Of a stretch of 64,000 nucleotides of DNA, positions 42,326 to 51,017 are shown one piece after another. Where the stretch lies: positions 62,001-126,000 of the forward strand of contig NZ_LOEP01000018.1 in the NCBI RefSeq assembly GCF_001482285.1, written 5' to 3'. Position numbers and translations under genes: made by a program. Origin of the DNA: Haloferax sp. Q22. Its GTDB lineage: Archaea > Halobacteriota > Halobacteria > Halobacteriales > Haloferacaceae. The notes under the pieces are model-generated. The model saw nothing but the letters and a program-made list of their open reading frames with translations. It was not told the DNA's origin and ran no database searches. Each line of letters begins with the position of its first letter. Positions within the stretch are counted from its first letter, which is position 1.

Positions 42326-42793
42326 ATGCGACTGAGAGAAGCGACGGCGGCGGACCTTCCCCGACTCGTCGAACTGTGGTACGACCTCGCGACGGAGATG
42401 GAGCGGTACGACGACCTCAACGCGCTGGTGTACGAGTCGCGGGCGGAGGTGCCGGAAGACCCGTTTCAGGCTCACCTCGACAGCGACGACGTGACCGAGT
42501 ATCTCGTCGAGGTCGACGGCGACACTGTCGGGTTCGCGACGACGCGACGCGGCGAGCATCCCTCGCGGGAGTACTCGAACTACACGCGGCTGGTGAACCT
42601 GTTCATCGAAGACGGCCACCGAGGGCGAGGATACGGCTCGGCCGTCGTCGACGAGGTGCGACGGCGGGCCCGCGAGTCGGGTTGCGACCATCTCAAGGTG
42701 TCCTGCGAGTGGGACAACCGCGGCGCGCGGTCGTTCTACGAGGACGCCGGTTTCGAGGAAAAGCAGGTGGAGTTCGCGCAGAAACTCGACTGA
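42326..42793 (+). CDS. GNAT-family N-acetyltransferase
   Basis: A 155-residue GNAT protein. The acetyl-CoA-binding motif LFIEDGHRGRGYGSAVVDEV (about 92-110, R/Q-x-x-G-x-G/A) is clear, and NRGARSFYEDAGFEEKQVEFAQKLD is the usual C-terminus. Substrate unknown. It is 66 bases after the metal transporter; function probably unrelated. Confidence 0.85.
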   Translation: MRLREATAADLPRLVELWYDLATEMERYDDLNALVYESRAEVPEDPFQAHLDSDDVTEYLVEVDGDTVGFATTRRGEHPSREYSNYTRLVNLFIEDGHRGRGYGSAVVDEVRRRARESGCDHLKVSCEWDNRGARSFYEDAGFEEKQVEFAQKLD

Positions 42794-42903
42794 TGGGCAG
42801 TCTCGGTCGGTGAGCTGGCACCCGACTCGGGCCAGTCCAGTCCGCGTTGGGACCTCGGCGATAGAGCTATCAGCCGGCGACGCATCGAGGTGGCCACGAG
42901 GTG

Positions 42904-43564
42904 ATGTCTATTAACCACCACAATCGGAATCTTCGTCCGTGGACTCGTTCTCGGCGTCTCGATAGCCGCGCCGGTCGGTCCAATCGGTGTACTGTGCATC
43001 CAGCGAACGCTTTCTAAGGGCCGCCGTTCGGGCTTCGTCAGCGGACTCGGAGCGGCGTCTGCGGACGCGGTCTACGGGGCCATCGCGGGGTTCGGTCTCG
43101 CTGCGCTCTCGTCGGTCCTGCTCGGACACCGCAACGCAATCGCTCTCGCGGGCGGCGCAATCCTCCTGTACATCGGCGTCCAGTCGATTCGGGGCGACCC
43201 GGCGTCCGTCGAGTCGGCACCGACGACCGAGCGGTCGGCCGTCGCACCGCTCGACTCGAACGCCCGGATCCTCGCGGCCGACTTCGGGTCGACGTTCCTC
43301 CTGACGCTGACGAACCCGGTGACGATACTGGCGTTCGTCGGCATCTTCGCCGGCCTGGGCGTCGGCGTCTCGGGCGACTACCTCGCGGCGGCGGTCCTCG
43401 TCGCGGGCGTCTTCGCCGGGTCGGCGCTCTGGTGGTTCGTCCTGAGCGCCGCCGTCGACCGCGTCCGAGAGCGCGTCACTCCGGCCGTGCTCCGCCGGGT
43501 GAACCAACTCGCCGGCGTCGTCATCGTCGGATTCGGCGTCGCCGCGCTCTGGAGCGGCCTGTAG
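42904..43564 (+). pseudogene. LysE/RhtB-type amino-acid exporter with apparent 1-base frameshift at the start
   Basis: Codons from 42905 to the stop at 43562-43564 (219 codons) encode a six-helix LysE-family protein: TIGIFVRGLVLGVSIAAPVG, GFVSGLGAASADAVYGAIAG, LTLTNPVTILAFVGIFAGLG and SALWWFVLSAAVDRV. This frame is closed upstream by TGA at 42902-42904 and has no ATG, GTG or TTG before GTG 43319. An ATG at 42904, exactly where the family should start, is off by one base (ATG-T-CTA-TTA). Losing one base would restore the gene. It is either a pseudogene, a sequence error, or an unconventional start. Confidence 0.75.
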
Positions 43565-43668
43565 CGCGCCGCCCCGGCACTCCCGACACCGGCCGAGTCC
43601 CGTCGAACCTCTCCGAATCCATCGTCGTCGTCACCTCCATATCGCTGGCGGTCATATGTGTGCGTGAG

Positions 43669-44094
43669 ATGCCCACGCACAAAGCAGAGACGACGTGGAC
43701 CGGTGGCAAAGACGGCAGCGGCGAGTTCTCGACCGAGAGCGGGACCGTCGAGGGGACGTTCACGTTCCCGACACGATTCGAGGACGAACCCGGGTCGAAC
43801 CCCGAGGAACTCATCGGCGCGGCTCACTCCGGCTGTTTCTCGATGCAGTTGACCGCGTTCCTCGAAGGCGAGGGCTACACGCCGACAAGCCTTCACACCG
43901 CGGCCGACGTGCACCTCGACCCGGCGGACGGCGGCGGCTTCGAAATCTCGCGCATCGACCTGACGCTCGACGCCGACGTGCCCGACATCGACGAGGAGAC
44001 GTTCGCCGAACTCGCCCAGCGCGCCAAGGAGAACTGCCCGGTGTCGAAGGCGCTCGCCGGGCCGGAAATCACGCTGACCGCGACGCTCGCCTGA
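43669..44094 (+). CDS. OsmC/Ohr-family peroxide reductase
   Basis: A 141-residue protein with both active cysteines of the family: C56 in AAHSGCFSMQ and C123 in ENCPVSKAL, and a typical alpha/beta shape. It opens PTHKAETTWTGGKDGSGEFSTESGTVEG, close to bacterial OsmC. Reduces organic hydroperoxides in the cytosol using dihydrolipoyl or small-thiol partners. ATG 43669 is chosen because the protein before it in the same frame looks uncoded. Confidence 0.92.
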   Translation: MPTHKAETTWTGGKDGSGEFSTESGTVEGTFTFPTRFEDEPGSNPEELIGAAHSGCFSMQLTAFLEGEGYTPTSLHTAADVHLDPADGGGFEISRIDLTLDADVPDIDEETFAELAQRAKENCPVSKALAGPEITLTATLA

Positions 44095-44169
44095 GCGCGC
44101 GCGTCTGGCGTCGCGTCCGACACCGCGCCCGGCGTCGCGCCCCGACCGAGTCGGCCGCGACATCCTACT

Positions 44170-44970
44170 TCAGCGGTTCGACTCGAACCAGTCTTCGGCG
44201 AAGTCGACCAGCGCGGGCTGGTCGAGGAGCGTCGCGGCCGCGACCGCTCCCTCGGTCGCGCCGACGGCCCTCTCGAACGCCTCGCCCACTTCCTCGAAGT
44301 CGTCGGTCTCGACCTCGATGTCGTCGTACTCGACGACGACGCGCTCGCCGTCTCGGAGAAGCGGCGCGCGCTCGGTCGTCCGCTCCTTTTCGAAGTCGGC
44401 GCGGTGTTCGGCGAGGTGGAGCGAGGTGTTGTTTCCGTGGCCGACGCCGAGCAGGAGCACGTCGCCGCCGCGGTCGTACACTCGCGCCAGCGGCGACCCG
44501 TCGCCGAGACCGTAATCGAGTTCGTGGCCCGTGACGATTTCCTCGGCGGCTGCGCCCCACGCCGCGAAGGAGACCGTCGGATGCTCGCTGCGGACGACCC
44601 CGGGGTAGTTGCGGAAGCACTCGGGTACTGCGCCCATCCCGCGGGTTGGCGTCACGTCGGGGCGGAACGGCGGCATCGACTCGCCGATGATATCGACCCA
44701 GTCGTCGGGGACCGGAGGGTTCTCCCACGCCGACGGGTCGGTGTACTGGCCCGTGTGGGTCGGCATGACCAGCGTCCCGTCGTCGGTCAGCACCGTCCGG
44801 AGGGCGTCCACGACCGCCTGCGGGCCGCCGGCGACCCAGCCGAGCGAACTGAGCGACGAGTGCACGAGGAGGGTGTCGCCGGCCGCGACGCCGAGCGCGC
44901 GGAGGTCCGCGGCGAGCGAATCCACAGTACCCGGTTCGTCCACGCGCTCGATGGCGTCTGCTTCGGACAT
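44170..44970 (-). CDS. AAC(3)-family N-acetyltransferase
   Basis: A 266-residue protein of the aminoglycoside 3-N-acetyltransferase family (Antibiotic_NAT): LLVHSSLSSLGWVAGGPQAVVDALRTVLTDDGTLVMPTHTGQY, then FRPDVTPTRGMGAVPECFRNYPGVVRSEHPTVSFAAWG with the conserved HP segment, and LLLGVGHGNNTSLHLAEH. Acetylates an amino group using acetyl-CoA. Haloarchaea have no aminoglycoside need, so the native substrate is probably a cellular amine. Confidence 0.87.
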   Translation of the reverse strand: MSEADAIERVDEPGTVDSLAADLRALGVAAGDTLLVHSSLSSLGWVAGGPQAVVDALRTVLTDDGTLVMPTHTGQYTDPSAWENPPVPDDWVDIIGESMPPFRPDVTPTRGMGAVPECFRNYPGVVRSEHPTVSFAAWGAAAEEIVTGHELDYGLGDGSPLARVYDRGGDVLLLGVGHGNNTSLHLAEHRADFEKERTTERAPLLRDGERVVVEYDDIEVETDDFEEVGEAFERAVGATEGAVAAATLLDQPALVDFAEDWFESNR

Positions 44971-45054
44971 ACGCGTCCGTCGGCCGGCCCGAGATTCAAT
45001 CTTTGGTGTCGGCCGACCGAAAGGACCACCTTCGCCCCCCGCGACGCGTTCGGT

Positions 45055-45306
45055 ATGTCACGCGTCTCCGCCCGCGACGCCCTCCGCTATGCGACCGAAG
45101 ACGACGCTGTCGTGCTGTTCGCCGTCATCGTCGGCGGTTGGGTGTTGCTGACCGTCGGCAGTTTCGCCCTCGCAGGCTACGGGTTTGGACTGATGTTCGC
45201 GCTCGGAACCGTCGCCGCCCTCGCCGGGGCGCTCGCGGTGTTCGCCGGCGTCGTCGGCCTCGCGTACAAACTGCTGGTGGACAGCCGGCGGGCGGCGTCG
45301 GAATAA
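45055..45306 (+). CDS. Small two-helix membrane protein
   Basis: An 83-residue protein with polar ends and two hydrophobic segments (VVLFAVIVGGWVLLTVGSFALAGYGFGLMFALGTVAALAGALAVFAGVVGLAYKLLV). Start ATG 45055; earlier in-frame codons look uncoded. No family recognised. Its stop lies two bases from the end of the convergent next gene. Confidence 0.65.
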   Translation: MSRVSARDALRYATEDDAVVLFAVIVGGWVLLTVGSFALAGYGFGLMFALGTVAALAGALAVFAGVVGLAYKLLVDSRRAASE

Positions 45307-45308
45307 CG

Positions 45309-45533
45309 TCAGTTCACGCCCCGAGAGAAGCCGACGTAGGTCACGTAACAGAGTCCGCCCATCACGAGAAAGACGAACTGGTAGCCGGTGTTCGAGACGA
45401 TTTCGACGACCGACTGCGCCGGGCGGAGCAGTTTCAGCCACAGCAGCATACCCACACCGAGCATCGCCACGAGCCAGAGACCTCCCAAGAGCGGTCGCTG
45501 TTTCAGATACTCGTTGAGTTCGTCGCGGTTCAT
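45309..45533 (-). CDS. Small two-helix membrane protein
   Basis: A 74-residue protein: charged N-terminus NRDELNEYLKQRPLLG and two hydrophobic segments (LWLVAMLGVGMLLWLKLL; GYQFVFLVMGGLCYVTYVGFS). Start ATG 45533; ATG 45554 adds seven residues. A T-rich CTTTTC lies about 25-30 bases upstream of 45533. Unknown family. Confidence 0.65.
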   Translation of the reverse strand: MNRDELNEYLKQRPLLGGLWLVAMLGVGMLLWLKLLRPAQSVVEIVSNTGYQFVFLVMGGLCYVTYVGFSRGVN

Positions 45534-45652
45534 GTCAGGTGACAGATGCCCCATCAATGAAAAGACTGCAATGACTGTCAGGCTGTCGCGTGCGAGATAG
45601 CCCGCGAATTGTCGATGGGTCGCTCCATTCGCCAAGGCCCGAACTCGCGGCC

Positions 45653-45781
45653 TCAGAAGAACTGTTCGAACAGCCGACCGAGGAGGAGAATGACCAGTGG
45701 GATGCTGAACAGTACCGCGATAGTGACGAGAAAGCCGGTGACGCTTCCCGACTCGGCCGCGGCCTGCAAAATCGAGTTCAT
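45653..45781 (-). CDS. 42-residue single-pass membrane protein
   Basis: ATG at 45781, TGA at 45653-45655. The protein opens with a short polar helix NSILQAAAESGSV, continues with one hydrophobic segment TGFLVTIAVLFSIPLVILLLG and ends RLFEQFF. AAGCGTATAT on the minus strand is 30-36 bases upstream, a good TATA box with leaderless spacing, which is the main evidence for a gene this short. Unknown family. It lies between another tiny membrane protein and surE. Confidence 0.6.
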   Translation of the reverse strand: MNSILQAAAESGSVTGFLVTIAVLFSIPLVILLLGRLFEQFF

Positions 45782-45810
45782 CGGTCTCGTCGGCGCTTCA
45801 GGGCCCTCGG

Positions 45811-45817
45811 ATATACG
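45811..45817 (-). promoter_or_regulatory. TATA box of the 42-residue membrane protein
   Basis: GTATAT on the minus strand, 30-36 bases upstream of ATG 45781. Confidence 0.55.
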
Positions 45818-45842
45818 CTTTGTTGCCCGTGTCCCGTTTCGC

Positions 45843-46634
45843 TCACTCCAGATACGTCTCGGCGAGCGCGTCCAGCGCCTCGTGGCGGTGGGTCGTGTGC
45901 GGCGCGGTCAGCGGCGAGACCGACACGCGGCCCTCGACGACGGCCCGACGGTCGGTGCCGTCGGGGTCCGGAATATCGCCGGTTCGCATCCGCTCCCAGA
46001 CGCGGTCGTGGAGCTTCACGGTCCCGTTTTCGAACTCCGCGGTCATGTCGTACAGCTCTGAGGGAACCGTCACCTGCATGTCCGCCGGGTCGCCGCTGGG
46101 GTCGCGCATGGGCGCGTTGACGTTGAGGTAGTCGCACTGCTCGAAGACGCCGGCCGGCTCGGCGTGTTTGACGAGGTACGAGGCCGCGTGGGTCGCCTCG
46201 CGGAAGTCCCGCGGGTCGGTCGCCTTCTCGTGCCACGGCAGGTCGCCGCCGGCGGGGACGTACAGCGAGAGAGCGATGGCGGGCACGTCGAAGAACGCGG
46301 CCTCGACGGCGGCGCTGACGGTCCCCGACCGGCCGAGGACGTACGCGCCGATGTTGGCTCCCTTGTTGATGCCGGAGACGACCATGTCCACGTCGGGACA
46401 CAGCGCCTCCAAGCCGGCGACCGTGCAGTCGGCGGGCGTCCCCTCCAGCGCGTAGCCGAGTTCGTGCTCGGTGACGACCGCGTCGGTGGACATCTTCCGG
46501 CCGACCGCGCTCTGGTCCGTCGCGGGCGCGACCGCTGTCACGTCGGCGAACTCCGAGAGGGCGTCGTAGAGCGCGCGGAAGCCAACGCTCTCGATGCCGT
46601 CGTCGTTGGTGAGGAGGATGCTGGGTTCGCTCAT
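45843..46634 (-). CDS. surE: 5'/3'-nucleotidase SurE
   Basis: A 263-residue phosphatase. The N-terminal LLTNDDGIESVGFRALYDAL has the DD metal pair (about 9-10), S and N ligands follow (GRKMSTDA), and VVSGINKGANIG (about 90) supplies the asparagine. Dephosphorylates nucleoside monophosphates; thought to act in stress and nucleotide balance. Complete relative to the family. It is 116 bases from the Rsm22-like gene, same strand. Confidence 0.93.
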   Translation of the reverse strand: MSEPSILLTNDDGIESVGFRALYDALSEFADVTAVAPATDQSAVGRKMSTDAVVTEHELGYALEGTPADCTVAGLEALCPDVDMVVSGINKGANIGAYVLGRSGTVSAAVEAAFFDVPAIALSLYVPAGGDLPWHEKATDPRDFREATHAASYLVKHAEPAGVFEQCDYLNVNAPMRDPSGDPADMQVTVPSELYDMTAEFENGTVKLHDRVWERMRTGDIPDPDGTDRRAVVEGRVSVSPLTAPHTTHRHEALDALAETYLE

Positions 46635-46750
46635 GGTCCGACTGGGGACGGAACCCGCAAAAAGCCACCCGTCGGACGCAACATGTCCCGAGACACGGCG
46701 GCGGCCGACGGCAAGTAACCGCGAACGTCGCTGGGGACGATGCGACCCGG

Positions 46751-48154
46751 TCAGGCGACGCGGTCCACGAGCGTCTCGTCGTCGACGACGAGGTTGTACG
46801 CCTCTTCGTCGTCGTTCCAGAGCGCGAGGACGTTCTCGAAGACGAGCACGTCGCCGTAGTCGGCGTCGGCCACATCAGCGTTTAGCACGGTGTCGCGGGT
46901 GCGGACGGCGTAGTGGTCGACCGCCTCGCTCCCATCGCCGATTTTGAACACCTGGTTGTTCCCCTCCGAGAGGTCGTGGCTCAGTTTGACCGCCAGCAGG
47001 TCGATGCGGTTCGTGACGTGGCGCTCCATCTCGGCCATCTTGGCGAACCGCGCGGGGTTTCCGCGAACGTCGAGGCGGCGCTCGCCGTCGGTCCGGAGGA
47101 CGCTGTAGGAGTACTGCACGTCCACGTTGACGAAGGTGCCCTCGTCCTCGTCGTCGTCGCGGCCCTCGTCGAGGCGGCGCTGGAACCCCGGCACGTCGAG
47201 GTCGGGCTTCACGTCGAACGACCAGCCCCGGTCTGAGGGCGCGTAGCCGTCCCAGAGGCGGAGCGTCGGTGAGTACACCGTCACGTCGCCGTCGACGGGC
47301 GCGACCTCGCGTTCGACCTCGCGGAGGCCGATGCTCGTGTTCCGGTCGGCGGGCGCGATGGCGACGATTGCGCCGTCGTCGGCGAGAACGTCGAGGTATT
47401 TCTCGACGACCGCGACGGGGTCGTCGAGTTCGCTCAGGACGCTGGCGAAGAGGATGATATCGTACTCGCCGTCGGGGTCGAACGCCTCGGCAGTCTCGCG
47501 GTGGACGGTCGTCCGGAAGTTCCGGCGGGTCTCGCTGAGCATCCGGTCGAGCACGTCGGCGGAGGCGCTCGGCTCGACCGCGTGGTAGTCCACGACGGCG
47601 TCGTCGGGGAGGTAGTCGTGGAGGCCGAGCGCGGGACCTCCCGTCCCGGCACCCACGTCGAGCACGCGGGGGTTTCGCGGGAGCAGGCTCCGCTCTGCGA
47701 GGTCAGAGAGGACGTAGCCGACGACCGCGTAGTAGTCCGGGAGGTGGTATATCCCGTAGCCGAGCGCAGCGTCCTCGTCGTACTCGACGGGGTTACCCCG
47801 GTAGTAGTCCTCTTTGAGTTGGCGGACGCGCTCCCGGAGGCGGTCGCCCGACTCACCGACGTGCCAGTTCGCGCCGTAGCGTCCGATGAGCAGGTCTTCG
47901 AGGGCGAACGAGTAGTCGTCGGGGAAGGCCGCGGGCGACCAGTTCTGAAACGGTGCGGGGTCGTCGTTGGCGGGGACGAACGTGCCGTCGTCGCGCTCGA
48001 ACAGGCCGAGGTCGTGGGCCTCCTCGCGGAGCGTCTGTTTCACCACGGCGGGATGCGGCGCGCCCTCGATGTACTCGGCTATCTCGTCGGGGTCGATGGG
48101 GCGGACGTTTCTGAGGTACTTCGCGTTGTCGCGGACGGCGTCTCTGTCTATCAT
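46751..48154 (-). CDS. Rsm22-like ribosomal small-subunit methyltransferase family protein
   Basis: A 467-residue protein. The SAM-binding motif RVLDVGAGTGGPALGL near 166, and YHAVEPSASADVLDRM and DIILFASVLSELDDPVAVVEKYL follow the mitochondrial Rsm22/METTL17-like pattern. The N-terminal about 150 residues are helical (IAEYIEGAPHPAVVKQTLREEAHDLGLF). Unlike the eukaryotic family it has no cysteine at all, so it cannot hold the Fe-S cluster of METTL17. It probably assists small-subunit assembly. Confidence 0.75.
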   Translation of the reverse strand: MIDRDAVRDNAKYLRNVRPIDPDEIAEYIEGAPHPAVVKQTLREEAHDLGLFERDDGTFVPANDDPAPFQNWSPAAFPDDYSFALEDLLIGRYGANWHVGESGDRLRERVRQLKEDYYRGNPVEYDEDAALGYGIYHLPDYYAVVGYVLSDLAERSLLPRNPRVLDVGAGTGGPALGLHDYLPDDAVVDYHAVEPSASADVLDRMLSETRRNFRTTVHRETAEAFDPDGEYDIILFASVLSELDDPVAVVEKYLDVLADDGAIVAIAPADRNTSIGLREVEREVAPVDGDVTVYSPTLRLWDGYAPSDRGWSFDVKPDLDVPGFQRRLDEGRDDDEDEGTFVNVDVQYSYSVLRTDGERRLDVRGNPARFAKMAEMERHVTNRIDLLAVKLSHDLSEGNNQVFKIGDGSEAVDHYAVRTRDTVLNADVADADYGDVLVFENVLALWNDDEEAYNLVVDDETLVDRVA

Positions 48155-48242
48155 CGGTGGGCTGTGGAGCGAGTCGCCGTCGCCCGCGCGGTGGGTGTCG
48201 GACTCACCGCGGGGCGTCGGCGTCGGTGTCTCCCTTCACTCG

Positions 48243-49067
48243 TCACTCGAACGGGTCGTGCTTGTCGGTCTGGTCTCGGGTGCGGTCGGCGGCGCTCGCG
48301 TCGCCCGCATCGCCCGACGAATCGACGCCGGCGTCGTTGCCGCGGGAGACGCGCCGGTAGAGGTCGGCGAACGCCTCGTCGTCGGCCGTCGCGAGGTCGC
48401 GGGCCGCGTCGGCGACGCGGTCGGCCCCGTCGCCGAACGACGATTGGATGTCCGCGTACACGCGCGGAGTGCCGCCGGACACCGAGTCGACGAGTTCGTC
48501 GAGCGCGGCGGAAATCGGCGTGGCGAACTCCTCGCGCACGTCGTCGGCGGCGAGGCCGAACGAGAGGACGGCGGCGTGGGCGGCCGCTTGGACCGTCTCC
48601 ATCGCCGCGTCGTGTTCCTCCGGCGTCGTCTCGAAGACTCGGTTGCCGGCCGCGTCGAGGTCGGCGAGGAGGGCGTCGGTGTAGGTGCCCGATTCGTCGG
48701 CGACGGCGGCGACGTTGCCGGGGGCGTTGTGCGGGGCGAAAAGCGGGTGGAGGCTGAGTCGCTCGCGGTCGGGGAGGTGGTCGCGCATCGCCGCCACCGG
48801 AGGTCCCATCGCGCCGGTCACGTCGCACATCGCGGCGTCCGCGCGGTGGGCGTTGTCGGCGACGGCGTCGGCCGCGAGTCGCATCGGAACGGCGAGACAA
48901 ACCACGTCGAACCGCTCGTCGCCGTCCAGCGGGACCGCCCGGCCGCCCAGCGCGTCCGCTGCGGCGACCGCGCTCTCGGGGTCCGCGTCGGCGAACGCGA
49001 GGTCGGCGTCGACGGTGCGGCCGAACCAGCGTCCCATTGCGCCCGCGCCGACGATGAGCACGTCCAT
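48243..49067 (-). CDS. tyrA: Prephenate dehydrogenase / arogenate dehydrogenase family protein
   Basis: A 274-residue NAD(P)-dependent dehydrogenase. The Rossmann motif MDVLIVGAGAMGRWFG is at the N-terminus and the helical dimerisation domain with LSLHPLFAPHN (catalytic histidine region) and PEEHDAAMETVQAAAHAAVLSFG follows. Converts prephenate toward 4-hydroxyphenylpyruvate for tyrosine. A Ser/Asp-rich tail ends it. ATG 49067 sits directly at the dinucleotide motif. It stands alone, but belongs functionally with the aroK-chorismate mutase operon at 38-39 kb. Confidence 0.88.
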   Translation of the reverse strand: MDVLIVGAGAMGRWFGRTVDADLAFADADPESAVAAADALGGRAVPLDGDERFDVVCLAVPMRLAADAVADNAHRADAAMCDVTGAMGPPVAAMRDHLPDRERLSLHPLFAPHNAPGNVAAVADESGTYTDALLADLDAAGNRVFETTPEEHDAAMETVQAAAHAAVLSFGLAADDVREEFATPISAALDELVDSVSGGTPRVYADIQSSFGDGADRVADAARDLATADDEAFADLYRRVSRGNDAGVDSSGDAGDASAADRTRDQTDKHDPFE

Positions 49068-49193
49068 CGGTACGGGTGTGGAGGTGCAGCGGCCAAAAGG
49101 GAATCGGTGGCGGCGGGTGTGGCGAGACCAGTCGGCTGGAGGCGTCCGAACCACCAGTTATTTCGATGACAGAATAGATGCTAACGAACGACG

Positions 49194-49889
49194 ATGCCCT
49201 CCCCCAGTTCAGACTCCGATGCCGAACAGCGGACCCGACGACGCGTCCTCGCCGGGTTCGGGTCAGCGGTCGTCGCCAGCGCCGCCGGCTGTGGCGGACG
49301 AGTGCCCGGATTCGGCCCCGAACGAGTCGGTGCTGAGACGACGGTACGGGACGGAAGCGGTTTGGGGCCTCCCGAAATCGTCTGGCGGTACCCGCGACGC
49401 GAGGGCGACGAGGACGGTATCGGATACGCGGCCGTGGAAGCGAGACGGGTCGACCGCCTCGAAGGCCGCTTCCCGACGCTATCGCTCCAGTTCAACTCGA
49501 CCATCGGTGGGCTCGCCGCCGACGAACCCTACGAGGGGTACCGCCCCGACTGGTTTCGCTTCCGGTTCGAACCGCCGTCGTCGTACGAGAAGGCGACCAG
49601 CTACGCGACCCGCGTCGAGCCGCCGGGACAGTGGGAGGGATTTTCGACGTACTACGACCGCAAGAGCACCACTAAGCGGACCGTGATCGAACTCCGAGAC
49701 GTGCAGACGCAGGGGACGATTATCGTCCCGGCCGTGTTCGCCCCGACGACAGAGTCGCTCCCGAAGACGCTGTACTGCCAGTTTACTGTGCAGGCGTCCC
49801 ATCCCGGTATCGCCGGGAAGACGGTGCGTGCCAGCGGTGAGGGCAATCTCCCGCTGGACGGTCTCCGTGGATTCTCGGCGTCGGACTGA
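49194..49889 (+). CDS. Tat-exported lipoprotein of unknown function
   Basis: A 231-residue secreted protein. The N-terminus has the twin-arginine motif TRRRVLAG (residues 14-20), a hydrophobic stretch GFGSAVVASAAG and a lipobox cysteine at C33 (AAGCGG). The mature part is beta-rich (PPEIVWRYPRREGDEDGIGY; FRFRFEPPSSYEKATSYATRVEPPG) and has no recognised domain. It should be anchored by lipid on the cell surface. Haloarchaea export most lipoproteins this way. Confidence 0.82.
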   Translation: MPSPSSDSDAEQRTRRRVLAGFGSAVVASAAGCGGRVPGFGPERVGAETTVRDGSGLGPPEIVWRYPRREGDEDGIGYAAVEARRVDRLEGRFPTLSLQFNSTIGGLAADEPYEGYRPDWFRFRFEPPSSYEKATSYATRVEPPGQWEGFSTYYDRKSTTKRTVIELRDVQTQGTIIVPAVFAPTTESLPKTLYCQFTVQASHPGIAGKTVRASGEGNLPLDGLRGFSASD

Positions 49890-50003
49890 GCGACCTCTGC
49901 GCAGGACTCCCGGCGAGACGTCCACCTGCACCCGGCCCGCAAACCACGTTCAACCGACACCCGGTGTACGAACCATCAAGTGGTCGATGGCCGATAAGAA
50001 ACT

Positions 50004-50849
50004 ATGGCATTCGATGATGTGGATTTCGAGGGTCGGACGGCCTTCATCACGGGAACCAGTCGCGGTATCGGGAAGGCCATCGCGCTCGACCTGGCCGACC
50101 GAGGTGCGAACGTCGTCTCGACGGGCAAGACCGTCGACGGGCGCGAGGACCTCCCCGGGACCATCGTCGAGACGACGGAGGAGATACGCGAGCGCGGCGG
50201 CGACTCCATCTGGTGTCAACTCGACGTGCGCGACGACGACTCGGTGCAGACGGCCATCGACGAGACGGTCGACGCCTTCGGCGGCATCGACTTCGTCGTC
50301 AACAACGCGGGCGCGATTCACATCGCCGGCTTCGAGGACACGCCGCCGAAGCGGTTCGACCTCCTCATGGACGTGAATGCCCGCGGGGCGTACGCGACCA
50401 CGCACGCCGCGCTCCCGTACCTCCGCGAGAGCGACCACGCCCACGTCGTCACTTTCTCGCCGCCGATGCCCGCCCGCCCCGCCCCGGGAAAGGTCGCCTA
50501 CGCGCTCTCGAAGTACGGCATGACGTTCATCGCGCAGTCGCTCGCGGGCGAACTCGACGCCGACGACATCGGCGTGAACGCGCTGTGGCCGGTCGCGGCC
50601 ATCGAGTCCGAGGCGACCCGACACTTCGGGATGGGCGCGCCCGAGGATTGGCGCACCCCGCAGATTATGTGCGACGCCGTCGCCGAGCTGTTCTCGCGCG
50701 ACCCGACCGACTGTACTGGCAACGCGTTCTACGACGAGGAACTGCTGTCCGAAGCGGGCGTCGACGACCTCTCGTCGTACGCCGTCGTCGAGGGGAGCGA
50801 ACCGGGACCGATGTCGGCCCAGCTGTTCGATCCCGAATACGAACGGTGA
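50004..50849 (+). CDS. Short-chain dehydrogenase/reductase, HSDL2-like
   Basis: A 281-residue SDR. TGTSRGIGKA at 17-26 binds NAD(P), NNAG near 98 and YALSKYG (catalytic Tyr-Lys) near 169 are intact. NAGAIHIAGFEDTPPKRFDLLMDVNARGAYATTHAALPYL and PMPARPAPGKVAYALSKYGMT resemble hydroxysteroid dehydrogenase-like protein 2. The C-terminal ELLSEAGVDDLSSYAVVEGSEPGPMSAQLFDPEYER adds a tail. Likely an oxidoreductase of fatty-acid or alcohol metabolism. Confidence 0.88.
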   Translation: MAFDDVDFEGRTAFITGTSRGIGKAIALDLADRGANVVSTGKTVDGREDLPGTIVETTEEIRERGGDSIWCQLDVRDDDSVQTAIDETVDAFGGIDFVVNNAGAIHIAGFEDTPPKRFDLLMDVNARGAYATTHAALPYLRESDHAHVVTFSPPMPARPAPGKVAYALSKYGMTFIAQSLAGELDADDIGVNALWPVAAIESEATRHFGMGAPEDWRTPQIMCDAVAELFSRDPTDCTGNAFYDEELLSEAGVDDLSSYAVVEGSEPGPMSAQLFDPEYER

Positions 50850-50882
50850 CCTCGATTATCGACGCTGAGACTCGGGAGCGGA

Positions 50883-50956
50883 CGTTTATAATGGGTGAAC
50901 TCGAGACCACTCGTGATGAGTTCATTGGTCGTCGCAACTAGAGAGACAGTCCTCTC
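50883..50956 (+). promoter_or_regulatory. TATA-like box with two dyads, possible small transcript
   Basis: GTTTATAAT at about 50884-50892, then TGAACTC (50896-50902) and GAGTTCA (50918-50924) with a 15-base spacer, and GAGAG/CTCTC at 50941-50945 and 50952-50956. A 16-codon ORF starts at ATG 50891. The block sits between the SDR and the orphan gene at 51018, whose own TATA-like CTTATCT is at 50988-50994. Meaning unclear. Confidence 0.3.
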
Positions 50957-51017
50957 GACGCGACGGTTTATCGAATCGGCAATTAGACTTATCTACTGGT
51001 GGAGAATCGCCTAGCCC

